Positions 1 to 9,290 of a stretch of DNA of 64,000 bases are shown here, in pieces (positions within the stretch are counted from its first letter, which is position 1; each line of letters starts with the position of its first letter). Source of the DNA: Prevotella sp. (GTDB lineage Bacteria; Bacteroidota; Bacteroidia; Bacteroidales; Bacteroidaceae); contig JAEEQB010000023.1 in assembly GCA_016285075.1 (NCBI GenBank), forward strand, positions 1 to 64,000, given 5' to 3'. The position numbers and the translations under genes were made by a program. The notes beneath the pieces are model-generated. The model saw only the letters and a list, made by a program, of their open reading frames with translations, was not told the DNA's origin and did not search any database.

Positions 1-2
1 GC

Positions 3-905
3 CATTATATCAATGAGGATATGGGCTACAAGCAGTATTCTGCTTATGGCAGCAAAATTCTTGCGACACTGTCGCAAAGATTGACTGCACGTTATGGCAA
101 GGGATATACCTATACTGCTGTCACAAGGATGATGAAAGTTGCTCGTTTTTATAGCGACGAAGAAATGTTTGCGACACTGTCGCAAACATTAACGTGGAGT
201 CATTTTTTGGAACTCGTTACCATAGAAGATAATAACAAGCGATTGTTTTATCAACAGATGGGCATTGTTGAGCATTGGAGTGTCAGGCAGTTACGAGATA
301 AACAGGATGAGATGGCATACGAACGCTCTTTGATAGCTGTAAAACCCGAAGATGAGATAATGAAGACTCTTGAGAAAGTGACTCCAACCCACATGGAGCC
401 AGATGTAGTGCTACGCAACTCATACGTGCTGGATTTCTTGGGGCTAAACGGCTACTATTCCGAAGAAGAACTGGAAGATGCTATCGCCAAACAGTTAGAG
501 GCTTTTATCCTTGAGCTTGGACAAGGTTTCGCATTCTTGGAGCGTCAGAAACGTTTCACAATTGATGGCACAGACTATTATCTTGATTTGCTTTTCTATC
601 ATCGAAAGTTGAAGTGCCTGATTGCTATTGACCTCAAACTTGGAAAATTCAAGCCTCAATATAAGGGGCAGATGGAATTATATCTCAAATACCTGCAGAA
701 ATATGATATGCAACCAGATGAGAATTCTCCTATCGGTCTTCTGCTATGCAGCGAAGGTAATACAGAACATATTGAACTGATGATGCTGAATGAGGATCAC
801 ATTAAAGTGGCTCAATACCTTACCTGCCTACCAGATAAACAGTGGTTTATTGACAAACTCAATCGTTCAATACTCATTGCTAAGGAATATAATGACAATC
901 GCTAA
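3..905 (+). CDS. DUF1016/YhcG-like PD-(D/E)XK nuclease family protein (5' end outside window)
   Basis: The reading frame is open from base 3, before the first ATG at 21, and the upstream residues (HYINED) fit the family, so the gene starts outside the window. The visible part shows the DUF1016 pattern: an N-terminal helical region and a C-terminal nuclease-like core. In the core, 'YYLDLLFYHRKLKC' and 'IDLKLGKFKPQYKGQM' supply the Asp and Asp-X-Lys of a PD-(D/E)XK site. Proteins of this family are common in accessory regions and are often linked to DNA modification or mobile DNA, but the biochemical role is not settled. Family assignment is confident; function is inference. The segment GCTAAGGAATAT occurs twice around the stop codon. 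Confidence 0.85.
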   Translation, partial: HYINEDMGYKQYSAYGSKILATLSQRLTARYGKGYTYTAVTRMMKVARFYSDEEMFATLSQTLTWSHFLELVTIEDNNKRLFYQQMGIVEHWSVRQLRDKQDEMAYERSLIAVKPEDEIMKTLEKVTPTHMEPDVVLRNSYVLDFLGLNGYYSEEELEDAIAKQLEAFILELGQGFAFLERQKRFTIDGTDYYLDLLFYHRKLKCLIAIDLKLGKFKPQYKGQMELYLKYLQKYDMQPDENSPIGLLLCSEGNTEHIELMMLNEDHIKVAQYLTCLPDKQWFIDKLNRSILIAKEYNDNR

Positions 906-1035
906 GGAATATCCGCACAGTCGTTGGGTAATAGGACGTAGCCTAATACGCACTTTTCTAGCAGGTGCCACAAAAGATGTCGCAATCTGCTTAGTGAGCG
1001 AGGAGCAAGCTCAGAATGAAAAAGTTGATCCCTGA

Positions 1036-1067
1036 TTTGTTCAGTTCGAAGAAATTATGTACCTTTG
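1036..1067 (+). promoter_or_regulatory. Bacteroidales-type promoter (TTTG-N20-TACCTTTG)
   Basis: TTTG at 1036-1039 and TACCTTTG at 1060-1067 are separated by 20 bases, an exact match to the Bacteroidales primary sigma consensus. No intact gene follows directly; transcription would begin inside the inverted repeat at 1068-1114. Confidence 0.7.
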
Positions 1068-1114
1068 CACCCGATGATGAGTCATAAAAACGGCTGGTGA
1101 CACATCATCGGGTG
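1068..1114. repeat. Perfect 12-bp inverted repeat at a predicted transcription start
   Basis: CACCCGATGATG (1068-1079) is exactly complementary in reverse to CATCATCGGGTG (1103-1114), with a 23-base loop. It begins one base after the -7 box of the promoter at 1036-1067. It could be the 5' hairpin of a short RNA or an operator. It has no T-run, so an ordinary terminator is unlikely. Confidence 0.6.
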
Positions 1115-1119
1115 TTCAT

Positions 1120-1589
1120 TGAGTGCATTTCATAGCAAAATGTGGAATTCAGAACGGTTTCCAATTCGTAACCCAGATTTTCCTCAATCCCCCAGACTGC
1201 CTTTATACGAAGAAAAGTTGAGAATTCTTGCAAAGTTACGAAAAAACGAGAGCAGAACAAAGAAACTCATTTCTTTTTTTGCCGAGACAGAGTAATTTCG
1301 CCATCTTTTGATGGCAAAGTTACGAAAAAACGAAGGAAATAGTATAGGGAAAACCTCTTTCCTATATTGAAGTTCGGCATCTTTGAGGGAATTCTATTAA
1401 ATTTTGTGTAAAATATGATGATAACTCTCATATTCTCGAATTTCTTATGTAAATTTGCAGGCAATTGGTGCACATGGTAAAAAAAAAAGGATCTTTTTTC
1501 TCCCACATGTCCCATGTTTTGAGATAACATGCGACTAATTATGAAGCCAAACAAAAAGACAACGAAGTAGAACGAATAAATTGATAGTT
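1120..1589. other. Intergenic region with a minus-strand promoter-like site
   Basis: About 470 bases without a supported gene. A 20-bp direct repeat beginning GCAAAGTTACG occurs at 1230-1249 and 1314-1333. On the minus strand each copy contains TAACTTTG. The first copy also has TTTG 19 bases upstream (1258-1261), so 1231-1261 is a complete minus-strand promoter pointing at the + strand promoter at 1036. TAAATTTG at 1450-1457 may be the -7 box for the DIP1984-type gene at 1590. Confidence 0.45.
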
Positions 1590-2044
1590 ATGAAACTCGC
1601 AGAAGCATTAAGCATCCGTAAGGATTTGAGAAACGCATCCAACAGATTGGGAAGCGCTTGGAGGATAACGTGAAGGTTCAGGAGGGTGATGAGCCGGCCG
1701 AGGACCCAAATGAGCTGATGAAAGAGCTGGACGAATGCTTGAACAGGCTGGAAGAACTGATTTGGCGCATTAACTTGACCAACGTGAAAACCGTTAATGA
1801 GGCTGGAAAGACCGTTACGCAACTGATGGCCGAGAAAGATGTATTGACATTGCGCATATCCACACTACGTAACACTTTCGACAGAGCTTCGTCACAACGC
1901 GAGCGCTACTCTCATTCAGAAATAAAGATGGTGACAATCGTAGATGTCAAGCAACTGAGCAAGCAGATTGATGACTACTCGGCCCAATTGCGCAAACTTG
2001 ACATTGAGATTCAGGCGCTAAATTTCCAAACTGAACTCATCTGA
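1590..2044 (+). pseudogene. DIP1984-family protein gene with a one-base frameshift
   Basis: The ATG at 1590 begins MKLAEALSIRKDL, the expected start of DIP1984-family proteins. After the Leu codon at 1626-1628 the frame shifts. The next frame reads KRIQQIGKRLEDNVKVQ and continues undisturbed to the stop at 2044. A single missing base just before 1629 accounts for this; restoring it would give about 151 residues, the normal length. The body is a helical coiled-coil protein with the conserved EGDEPAEDP segment near the start. The function of the family is unknown. Either the gene is a recent pseudogene or the base is an assembly error; the unbroken downstream frame means the lesion, if real, is young. 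Confidence 0.8.
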
Positions 2045-2375
2045 TTTTTTGGGAGGCATCCACATTCGTAGGGTGAACTGAACTTTTATTGATACATTGA
2101 TTGGAATGTAACAGGATGCTTGGAGCGGGCATTTTTCTCTTGGAGAATTCACGGAGCAAGCTCAGCACAACTGCATACGAATGCATCGATCATGTAGCAC
2201 ATTGCACTACCTCCAGTTGACTATGACTGTTGGATGTCTCCTTTTGTCAGTTCACCAAAAGTGTAAGAGAAGCAAGAAGAGACTGTAATGGAGTTATTCG
2301 CCTAACTTGGACAAAGCAATTAGGCACCTGCGGAACGTAAGAATCATTACAAAGAAACAAAAAAAACGTAAAACG
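2045..2375. other. Intergenic region, nothing recognised
   Basis: About 330 bases between the DIP1984-type gene and the frr promoter. I see no convincing coding frame, RNA or strong hairpin. The composition is mixed, without obvious repeats. Confidence 0.4.
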
Positions 2376-2407
2376 CTTGCACGTTTCATGGAAAAGTCCT
2401 ACTTTTG
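2376..2407 (+). promoter_or_regulatory. Promoter of frr
   Basis: CTTG at 2376-2379, 20 bases, then TACTTTTG at 2400-2407. Transcription would start near 2413, so the in-frame ATG at 2420 would have almost no leader. This supports the ATG at 2441 as the frr start. Confidence 0.7.
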
Positions 2408-2440
2408 TAGGCTGAAAACATGAACAAAACTGTGATTATT

Positions 2441-3001
2441 ATGATAGACGTAAAAGAAACCCTGAAGAAGAGTGAGGAGAGAATGGAAATGGCAGCGATG
2501 TTCCTGGAGGACGAGCTGAACCGCATCCGTGCCGGACGTGCCAATGTGGCCATTCTCGACGGAGTAAGAGTGATGAACTACGGCGCAAAGGTGCCATTGA
2601 ACCAAGTGGCTTCTGTGAACTGCCCCGATGCGCGTACCATAGCCATCAAGCCTTGGGACCGCAAGCAGATCAAGGACATAGAGAAAGCCATCATGGACAG
2701 CGATGTAGGCATCACCCCAGAGAACAATGGAGAGATGATCCGCCTGACCATCCCCCAGCCCACCGAAGAGCGCCGTCGTGACTTGGTGAAGCAGTGTAAC
2801 AAGATAGCCGAGAAAGCCAAGGTGGAGGTGCGCAACGTGCGCAGCGACATCAAGGACAAACTGAAGAAGGCCATCAAGGACGGACTGTCTGAGGACAACG
2901 AGAAAGACGCCGAACTGGAGTTGCAGAAGATTCACGACAAGTACATCAAGAAACTCGATGCACTGATTGAGGCTAAGAACAAGGAAATCATGACTGTATA
3001 G
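2441..3001 (+). CDS. frr: Ribosome recycling factor
   Basis: A 186-residue protein that releases ribosomes from mRNA after termination, together with EF-G. The family signature is clear: the basic 'LNRIRAGRANVAIL' helix near residue 30, 'AIKPWDR', and the C-terminal coiled region ending 'KYIKKLDALIEAKNKEIM'. The frame is open from an earlier ATG at 2420. I chose 2441 because it gives MIDVKETLKK, the normal length for the family, and because the predicted transcription start leaves no room for a leader before 2420. rsgA follows after a 62-base gap holding short CATGAACTATGAA-like repeats; the two ribosome-related genes are probably co-transcribed. Confidence 0.97.
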   Translation: MIDVKETLKKSEERMEMAAMFLEDELNRIRAGRANVAILDGVRVMNYGAKVPLNQVASVNCPDARTIAIKPWDRKQIKDIEKAIMDSDVGITPENNGEMIRLTIPQPTEERRRDLVKQCNKIAEKAKVEVRNVRSDIKDKLKKAIKDGLSEDNEKDAELELQKIHDKYIKKLDALIEAKNKEIMTV

Positions 3002-3063
3002 AATATAGTTCGCAGTCCATGGTTCACTGTCAACTACACACTATGAACCATGAACTATGAATT

Positions 3064-3993
3064 ATGAACTGGATGAAGGGACTTGTTGTAAAGAATACAG
3101 GAAGCTGGTACACCGTCCGCACAGACGATGGCCAGCTTGTTGATTGTAAGGTAAAAGGGAATTTCCGGTTGCGAGGCATACGGAGCACCAATCCTGTTGC
3201 TGTGGGCGACCGTGTCACGGTGAATGACGAATGCTGGATAACAGGCATTGAGGACCGACGTAACTACATCATCCGCAAGAGTATCAACCTGTCCAAGCAA
3301 AGCCATATCCTGGCTGCCAATGTAGACCAGGCTTTCCTGACAATCACCGTCTTCCGTCCTGAGACATCCACCACTTTTATCGACCGGTTCCTGGCCTCGG
3401 CCGAGGCCTATAGGGTGCCAGTGGTCCTGGTCTTCAATAAGACGGACCTGCTGGACGAAGAAGAGAGACGCTATCAGCAGATGATGGTCAACCTCTATGA
3501 GACCGTTGGCTACGAGTGTCGCCAGATTTCAGCACAGACAGGACAAGGTGTGGAAGAACTGCGTCCTCTGCTGGAAGGAAAAATCACCCTGCTCAGCGGT
3601 AATAGCGGCGTAGGGAAATCCACCCTCATCAACAGACTGGTGCCAGGCCTCAACCTGCGTACGGCGGAAATCAGCGATGCACACAATACAGGCATGCACA
3701 CCACCACGTTCTCAGAGATGATTCCATTATCAGCAAACACCTGGCTCATTGATACCCCAGGTATCAAGGGCTTCGGCACTTTCGACATGGAACCAGAGGA
3801 ACTGACCGGCTACTTCAAGGAGATATTCCGGTTCTCGAAGGACTGCCGTTTCTCCAACTGTACTCATACCCACGAGCCAGGGTGTGCAGTGCTCAAAGCC
3901 TTGGAAGACCATTACATTGCCTCCAGCAGATACCAGTCATACCTCTCCATGCTCAACGACAAGGATGAAAGCAAGTACCGTGAAGCTTATTAA
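3064..3993 (+). CDS. rsgA: Small ribosomal subunit biogenesis GTPase RsgA
   Basis: A 309-residue circularly permuted GTPase that checks late 30S subunit maturation. An N-terminal OB-fold (about 1-70) is followed by the permuted G domain: the G4 motif NKTD near 125, the P-loop GNSGVGKST near 178, and DTPG of G3 near 230. The C-terminal zinc-binding knuckle shows as '[14 protein letters not shown]' near 270. Length and domain order are normal. The start MNWMKG lies next to short ATGAACTATGAATTATGAA repeats, so a start six bases earlier (3058) is possible. The S9 peptidase gene begins 40 bases downstream on the same strand. Confidence 0.96.
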   Translation: MNWMKGLVVKNTGSWYTVRTDDGQLVDCKVKGNFRLRGIRSTNPVAVGDRVTVNDECWITGIEDRRNYIIRKSINLSKQSHILAANVDQAFLTITVFRPETSTTFIDRFLASAEAYRVPVVLVFNKTDLLDEEERRYQQMMVNLYETVGYECRQISAQTGQGVEELRPLLEGKITLLSGNSGVGKSTLINRLVPGLNLRTAEISDAHNTGMHTTTFSEMIPLSANTWLIDTPGIKGFGTFDMEPEELTGYFKEIFRFSKDCRFSNCTHTHEPGCAVLKALEDHYIASSRYQSYLSMLNDKDESKYREAY

Positions 3994-4032
3994 GAACAGA
4001 CAGTTATTCAGGCAGTTAAACAGGAAGTTAAA

Positions 4033-6471
4033 ATGAGACACATAGCATTCGTGGCCTTACTGACTATTGGTATGTCGGCCACGGCACAAGTAAAGACAGA
4101 AATAAAGCAGTTCAATCAGGCAGGGCCTTTTGCCGTGAGCAAGCCCTTTGCCATAGATACCGTCGACGTAAAAGGCAAGAAGTTCGATGACAATGTCCTA
4201 TTGGGTGGAATCAACCAGCTAGCCCCCACTACACAGACATTCTCGGGAGCCGTGCTTCCTTCGCTGGAAGACAGCCGCTCTGTGGGTATGCTGACGTTCT
4301 ATGTGAACAACAGCGACTACCTGAAAGGAAAGATCGAGGTGAAGGGACCCAAGCACTACAAGCTGTTCATCGACGGTCAGGAGGGTGGCGGCGAGCTGAA
4401 ACTGGCTCCAGAGCACCATACTTTCTGCATCAAATACTTGGCTGAGCCCAAGGACACCGACAGTATCAGCGTCATCATTGATGCGCCTAAGACAGTGGAC
4501 TATACGCTGGACAAACAGCACCCTTACATGGTGCATGACCTCACCGACGGACGCCGTGTACGGGGGGTGAGCCTGTCGGCCGACGGTAAATATATATGTG
4601 TGAGTTACCAGGTGACCGAACGGGGTGGCAACAGCCGCTGGCAGTACGAATTGCGTGACACGAAGAAAGGCACGCTGATAGCCACACCTAACCGGAACCT
4701 GCGTTGGATGCCCCGTTCCATTGCCTGCCTCGAAGAAGAAAAAGAGCAAGGATGCCGTGTGCTATACAAGGTGGATCCACTGACAGGTGAACGTACCCGA
4801 TGGGCAGCAGGTGTGCCCGATGGCAGCTATACCGTAAGCCCCACTGAGGACTATCTGATCATCTCCGTTCAGGAAGAAGGGCCGAAGGAAGACAAGGATG
4901 TTTTCGAAGTGCTGGAAATGGATGACCGTCAGCCTGGTTGGCGCACCCGTAGCTATCTGATGAAATACGACGTGCAGACGGGTATATCCCAGCGCATTAC
5001 CTTGGGCACGAAAGGCGAATACCTGTCGGACATCTCTCAAGACGGCCGAAAGTTGCTGATCACGTCATCTTACTCGCGTCTGGCAAAACGCCCTACGGAA
5101 GTGGAGGATGTGTTCATCATGGATGCACAGACCCTGAAGGTGGACACATTGTTGCAGTGTGAGGGATTCCTTGGCGGTGGATGCTTCTCGCCCGACGGTT
5201 CCCAAATACTGTTTACGGGAACTCCCGAAGCCTTCAACCGCATAGGCTGTCAGCTGCCTGCCAACGTCACACCGAGTATGACGGAAAACGAGTTGTTCCT
5301 GTATGACATTGCCACGAAAAAAGTGACACCACTTACCAAGGACTTCGACCCTAGCCTTGACGGCAGTCCTGACTGGTCATGGGCCGACGGACAGATCTAT
5401 TTCCGTGCCGAGTGCCGCGACTACATCTACCTCTATCAGCTCAACCCCAAGACGGGAAAGATTCAGAAGCTGCCCTGCGCTGGCGATGACGTATATCGGT
5501 TCGACATGGCTTCCTGCGCCAATACCCTGGCATGGCTCTCCTATAACACGCTGGAGCCGGCATCTGCCTATGTCGCCATCCAGCCGTGGTCAAAGTCATG
5601 CCTCACACTCTTCAAAGGTAGTGATGCCCTGGGCGACGCCGAAGTAGGCACCTGCGAGGATTGGAACTTCACCAATTCACGTGGCGACACCGTTTACGGC
5701 CGTCTGTACTTGCCTAAGGACTTTGACAAGACCAAGAAATACCCGATGATTGTCTACTACTACGGAGGTTGCTCGCCCGTATCCCGTTACTTCGAGTCGC
5801 CATACGCTCCGCAGTACTGGAACTCACTGGGCTACGTGGCTTATATCCTCCAGCCCAGCGGTGCTACCGGATTTGGTCAGGAGTGGGCTTCACGTCATGT
5901 GAATACCGCTGGCCGAGGCCCTGCCGAGGATATCATCGAGGGAACAAAGAAGATCTGTGAAGAGCATCCCTTCATCAATCCGAAGAAGATAGGTTGCATG
6001 GGTGCTTCGTACGGAGGCTTCATGACCCAGTATCTGCAAACACAGACCGACATCTTCGCCGCTGCCGTCAGTCATGCCGGCATCGCCAACCATACCAGCT
6101 ACTGGGGCGAAGGCTACTGGGGCTATAACTATAGCGAGGTGTCGATGGCAAACAGCTACCCCTGGAGCCATCGTCAACTCTATGTAGACCAGTCGCCACT
6201 GTTCAATGCCGACAAGATCCATACACCACTGCTGCTGCTTCACGGCAATGCCGACACGAACGTTCCACTGATTGAGAGTCTCCAGATGTTCACTGCTCTG
6301 AAACTCCTGGGACGTGACGTGGCGCTGGTAGAGGTGGAAGGCGAAAACCACCATATCCTCGAATACGGGAAAAAGGAGAAATGGCTCGCCACCCAGATGG
6401 CATGGTTCGCACGTTGGCTCAAGGATGACCCAACCTGGTGGAATGAACTCTATCCTAAGAAGAACCTATAG
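4033..6471 (+). CDS. Secreted S9 (prolyl oligopeptidase/DPP-IV-like) serine peptidase
   Basis: An 812-residue protein with a cleavable signal peptide (hydrophobic core about 4-17, then ATAQV), so probably periplasmic or surface-attached. The middle is a beta-propeller-type region with repeats such as 'VSLSADGKYICVS' and 'GCFSPDGSQILFTG'. The last 250 residues are an alpha/beta hydrolase. The nucleophile Ser lies in GASYGG near 659, the Asp in GNADTNVPL near 741, and the His in GENHHILEYG near 772. This architecture cleaves short peptides, often after Pro. The exact specificity cannot be read from the sequence. surE follows at once, suggesting co-transcription. Confidence 0.9.
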   Translation: MRHIAFVALLTIGMSATAQVKTEIKQFNQAGPFAVSKPFAIDTVDVKGKKFDDNVLLGGINQLAPTTQTFSGAVLPSLEDSRSVGMLTFYVNNSDYLKGKIEVKGPKHYKLFIDGQEGGGELKLAPEHHTFCIKYLAEPKDTDSISVIIDAPKTVDYTLDKQHPYMVHDLTDGRRVRGVSLSADGKYICVSYQVTERGGNSRWQYELRDTKKGTLIATPNRNLRWMPRSIACLEEEKEQGCRVLYKVDPLTGERTRWAAGVPDGSYTVSPTEDYLIISVQEEGPKEDKDVFEVLEMDDRQPGWRTRSYLMKYDVQTGISQRITLGTKGEYLSDISQDGRKLLITSSYSRLAKRPTEVEDVFIMDAQTLKVDTLLQCEGFLGGGCFSPDGSQILFTGTPEAFNRIGCQLPANVTPSMTENELFLYDIATKKVTPLTKDFDPSLDGSPDWSWADGQIYFRAECRDYIYLYQLNPKTGKIQKLPCAGDDVYRFDMASCANTLAWLSYNTLEPASAYVAIQPWSKSCLTLFKGSDALGDAEVGTCEDWNFTNSRGDTVYGRLYLPKDFDKTKKYPMIVYYYGGCSPVSRYFESPYAPQYWNSLGYVAYILQPSGATGFGQEWASRHVNTAGRGPAEDIIEGTKKICEEHPFINPKKIGCMGASYGGFMTQYLQTQTDIFAAAVSHAGIANHTSYWGEGYWGYNYSEVSMANSYPWSHRQLYVDQSPLFNADKIHTPLLLLHGNADTNVPLIESLQMFTALKLLGRDVALVEVEGENHHILEYGKKEKWLATQMAWFARWLKDDPTWWNELYPKKNL

Positions 6472-6494
6472 ATGTGTGGAATAAGGACTGTGGA

Positions 6495-7265
6495 ATGGAT
6501 AGAAAACTGATACTGATATCCAACGACGACGGCTATCAAGCTAAAGGCATCAACTGTCTCGTAGAAATGCTGCGCGACCTTGCCGACATTATCGTCTGTG
6601 CACCAGAGGACGCCCGATCAGGGTTCTCCTGTGCCTTTTCTGCCACTATGCCTTTGCGGCTTTGCAAACGGCATGAGGAGCCTGGCGTACAGATATGGTC
6701 TTCGAACGGCACACCAACAGACTGCGTGAAACTGGCACTGTCACAGATTGTGCCTCGCAGACCCGACATGGTCATCGGAGGCATCAACCATGGCGACAAT
6801 GCCTCTGTCAATACACACTACTCTGGCACCATGGGCGTAACGCTTGAAGGATGCATGAAATACATCCCCTCCGTGGCTTACTCGCTGTGTGACCACCGCG
6901 ACGATGCCGACTTTGAACCTCTGCGGCCTTATATCCGGCAGATGACCCAGCGCGTACTGCATGAAGGGCTGCCCATTGGGGTCTGTCTGAACATCAACTT
7001 CCCGCTGGTGGAGTCTTTCCAGGGCGTCAAGGTGTGCCGCATGTCCCTTGGCACATGGGATCACGAGATCACCGTCTGCCACCACCCACGCGGCTACGAC
7101 TACTACTGGATGGTAGGACACTATCAGAACGATGAGCCCGACGCCGTTGATACAGACCGCTGGGCCTTGGACAATGGCTATGTGGCCATCACCCCCACCC
7201 GCATCGATGTCACCGCCCATGAAGCGATGGAGTGCCTGAAGCCATTTGAACATATAGATCTATAG
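6495..7265 (+). CDS. surE: 5'/3'-nucleotidase SurE
   Basis: A 256-residue survival-protein family phosphatase that dephosphorylates nucleoside monophosphates with a divalent metal. The N-terminal metal-binding motif ISNDDGYQAKGI is present, as are 'APEDARSGFSCA', 'NGTPTDCVKLAL' and 'GGINHGDNASVNTHYSGTMGV'. I start at 6495 (MDRKLILISNDDG), where the distance to the NDDG motif is normal and AAGGA lies seven bases upstream. An in-frame ATG at 6474 would add seven residues. The gene sits between the peptidase and lpxB genes on the same strand. Confidence 0.95.
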   Translation: MDRKLILISNDDGYQAKGINCLVEMLRDLADIIVCAPEDARSGFSCAFSATMPLRLCKRHEEPGVQIWSSNGTPTDCVKLALSQIVPRRPDMVIGGINHGDNASVNTHYSGTMGVTLEGCMKYIPSVAYSLCDHRDDADFEPLRPYIRQMTQRVLHEGLPIGVCLNINFPLVESFQGVKVCRMSLGTWDHEITVCHHPRGYDYYWMVGHYQNDEPDAVDTDRWALDNGYVAITPTRIDVTAHEAMECLKPFEHIDL

Positions 7266-7313
7266 CCTCATCGTATCAGAAGGCAAATTATTCACTCTTG
7301 ACTATTCACTTTC

Positions 7314-8459
7314 ATGAAGTACTATCTGATTGTAGGAGAAACATCTGGCGACCTTCACGCCTCGCGTCTGATGCAGTCGCTGAAAGAAGTAGACCCCCAG
7401 GCCGACTTCCGTTTCTTCGGCGGCGATTTCATGGCTGCTGTCGGCGGCACACGGATAAAGCATTACCGTGACCTGGCCTATATGGGGTTCATACCGGTAT
7501 TCCTCCATCTTCCCACCATCCTGCGCAACTTGCGTTTGTGCAAGCACGACATCAGTCAGTGGCAACCCGACGTGGTCATACTTGTCGACTATCCCGGATT
7601 CAATATGAAGATAGCCAAATACGTACATGACCACCGTCAGAACCAGTCACCCAAGGTGTTCTACTATATTTCCCCGAAGATATGGGCATGGAAGGAGTAC
7701 CGCATCAAGACCATCAAGAACTGCGTGGACGAACTGTTCTCCATCCTTCCTTTTGAAGTGCCCTTCTATGAAGAGAAGCACCACTACCCCATTCACTACG
7801 TAGGCAACCCCACCGCCGATGAAGTCAGGGAGTTCCGTGCTTCGGCAGAAAACCCTGTACCACCCTCTCAACACCCCAAACAAATTCTCCTCCTTCCCGG
7901 CAGCCGATACCAGGAGATTAAAGGCAATCTCCCTCCTATGCTCCAAGCTGTCAGCGACCTGTCAGACGACTATCAGATTGTTATCGCCGGTGCACCTTCC
8001 ATTGAGCCGGAGTACTATCAGCAGTTCCTCACCAACGAGGGGACGAAGGCTGGTCTTTTCTTCGGCCAGACCTACGAACTGCTGTCCCGTGCCCATGCCG
8101 CCATCGTTACCAGCGGCACAGCCACGCTGGAGACAGCCCTGTTCAGGGTTCCCCAAGTAGTATGTTACTATACTCCCATACCTTGGTTCTATAGCTGGCT
8201 GCGCAAACGCCTCCTAAAAGTCCCCTACATCTCACTTGTCAACCTTGTGGCAGAACGTGAAGTGGTCAAGGAGCTGGTGGCCGACACCTTCAGCGTTGAT
8301 GGCATCCGTTGCGAGCTTCACCGCCTACTCGACGGAACCGTCCGCCAGCAGATGCTCGCCGACTACGATGAGGTATGGCAGCGCCTGGGTGACCAGAAAG
8401 CCCCCGACTGTGCTGCCCAACTCATGTACAAAATATTAACAGAAAAGGGGAAAGACTAA
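7314..8459 (+). CDS. lpxB: Lipid-A-disaccharide synthase
   Basis: A 381-residue GT19 glycosyltransferase that joins UDP-2,3-diacylglucosamine and lipid X to form the lipid A disaccharide at the inner membrane. Diagnostic stretches are 'GETSGDLHASRLM' at the N-terminus, 'DYPGFNMKIAKYVH', 'YYISPKIWAWKEYRIK', 'LLLPGSRYQEI' and 'SGTATLETALF'. Length is normal. It shows that the cell is Gram-negative with lipid A. A copy of the 3' end of this gene occurs at 17656-17711, about 9 kb away. Confidence 0.97.
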   Translation: MKYYLIVGETSGDLHASRLMQSLKEVDPQADFRFFGGDFMAAVGGTRIKHYRDLAYMGFIPVFLHLPTILRNLRLCKHDISQWQPDVVILVDYPGFNMKIAKYVHDHRQNQSPKVFYYISPKIWAWKEYRIKTIKNCVDELFSILPFEVPFYEEKHHYPIHYVGNPTADEVREFRASAENPVPPSQHPKQILLLPGSRYQEIKGNLPPMLQAVSDLSDDYQIVIAGAPSIEPEYYQQFLTNEGTKAGLFFGQTYELLSRAHAAIVTSGTATLETALFRVPQVVCYYTPIPWFYSWLRKRLLKVPYISLVNLVAEREVVKELVADTFSVDGIRCELHRLLDGTVRQQMLADYDEVWQRLGDQKAPDCAAQLMYKILTEKGKD

Positions 8460-8534
8460 GGTTTTTATCCGCAAGGGTGGCAACAATCGTGAGGGCAACT
8501 GTAAGAGTCAGCCCCCCCTGTAGGCAACAGTCAG

Positions 8535-8690
8535 ATGTACGCCCTCCAGGAAATGGACAAAGCTTTGGAACGCTGTCTGAGATTTGGTCACGTAACAGTC
8601 CCTGTCTTTATGGCGTATAGCGAACTGAAACGCAATTCTGCCAGGAGCTATCTCGACAGCATCTGCAAAGGCGACCATCCGCGTCTGTAG
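8535..8690 (+). CDS. Possible 51-residue hypothetical protein
   Basis: A short frame encoding a peptide that begins MYALQEMDKALERC and ends KGDHPRL. Codon use (GAC, CTG, CGC, GTC) resembles that of neighbouring real genes. The first half could be an amphipathic helix. There is no recognisable family and no clear ribosome binding site. It lies just after lpxB, in a region rich in degenerate repeats. It may be the remnant of a longer gene. Confidence 0.25.
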   Translation: MYALQEMDKALERCLRFGHVTVPVFMAYSELKRNSARSYLDSICKGDHPRL

Positions 8691-8762
8691 TAAATAGAGG
8701 AAAGCCACCGCTGGTTCTACTATCCAAGAAAAGAGACTCCATAGGTGTAAAAAACGGAACAA

Positions 8763-8794
8763 GGCACCCGCCCGCAGACATGTGGGCGGGCGCC
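8763..8794. repeat. GC-rich hairpin
   Basis: The arms at 8763-8776 and 8781-8794 pair around a four-base loop, with one mismatch and one G-U-type pair; the core is CCCGCCC/GGGCGGG. It lies 13 bases before a second GC-rich hairpin with a T-rich tail. The tandem pair probably stops transcription from the lpxB side. Confidence 0.55.
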
Positions 8795-8806
8795 AGCGTT
8801 GATAAG

Positions 8807-8847
8807 GCCTCCCGCCCGCATTCATACGGACGGGAGGTCTTTTCTTG
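8807..8847 (+). terminator. Rho-independent terminator
   Basis: CCTCCCGCCCG pairs with CGGACGGGAGG around an eight-base loop and is followed by TCTTTTCTT. Stem, loop and T-rich tail fit an intrinsic terminator reading rightward. It lies about 350 bases after lpxB. Confidence 0.65.
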
Positions 8848-9281
8848 TTACCCGGCACCTTTCTCCCGTTTCCCCCGCACCTTTCTCCCGCTTTACTACC
8901 GAGGTACTCCCTCTCGCCCCGCCGCTCTGACTCTTCCAGTGCGAAGATTCAATTCTCTCAGCCCGCTGCTCTGATTCTGTCAGTCCGTAACTCCCTTTCT
9001 GTCAGTCCGCAACCCTTATCCTTTTGCGCCGTGGCTCCCCTTTTGACTGCCAAAAGAAACTCTGGTATCATACTAAAGGTGCTCTGTTATGACACCATAG
9101 GCGCTGTAGTATGACACCAAAGCACCTTGACTGTCAGACTCTCTTCCCTCGTCTGTTAATAAGAGGAACGCCTCTTGCCGGTCAATGCAACTCCGTCAAG
9201 CAATGAACACCGACCATTCAAGCAAGGAAGCACCAGCATTTAAGCAAGAAACCGCCGAGATTCAGACAAGGTGAAAGATCC
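8848..9281. other. Intergenic region of degenerate short repeats
   Basis: No supported gene. Short imperfect direct repeats dominate. GCACCTTTCTCCCG occurs twice near 8857-8890. CTGTCAGTCCG followed by AACTCCC-like or AACCCTT-like sequence occurs twice near 8975-9015. A GTATGACACCA-like element recurs near 9090-9120. The pyrimidine-rich + strand gives spurious frames. This may be decayed DNA between lpxB and the MITE. Confidence 0.4.
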
Positions 9282-9290
9282 TTTTTTTAT

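Noticed and set aside
790-1035. 81-residue frame overlapping the end of the DUF1016-type gene
   Set aside because: It lies mostly inside the real gene in another frame, and its tail has no coding character.
8508-8858. 116-residue minus-strand frame after lpxB
   Set aside because: It spans the GC-rich hairpins, and its Arg/Pro-rich composition comes from them; no family resemblance.
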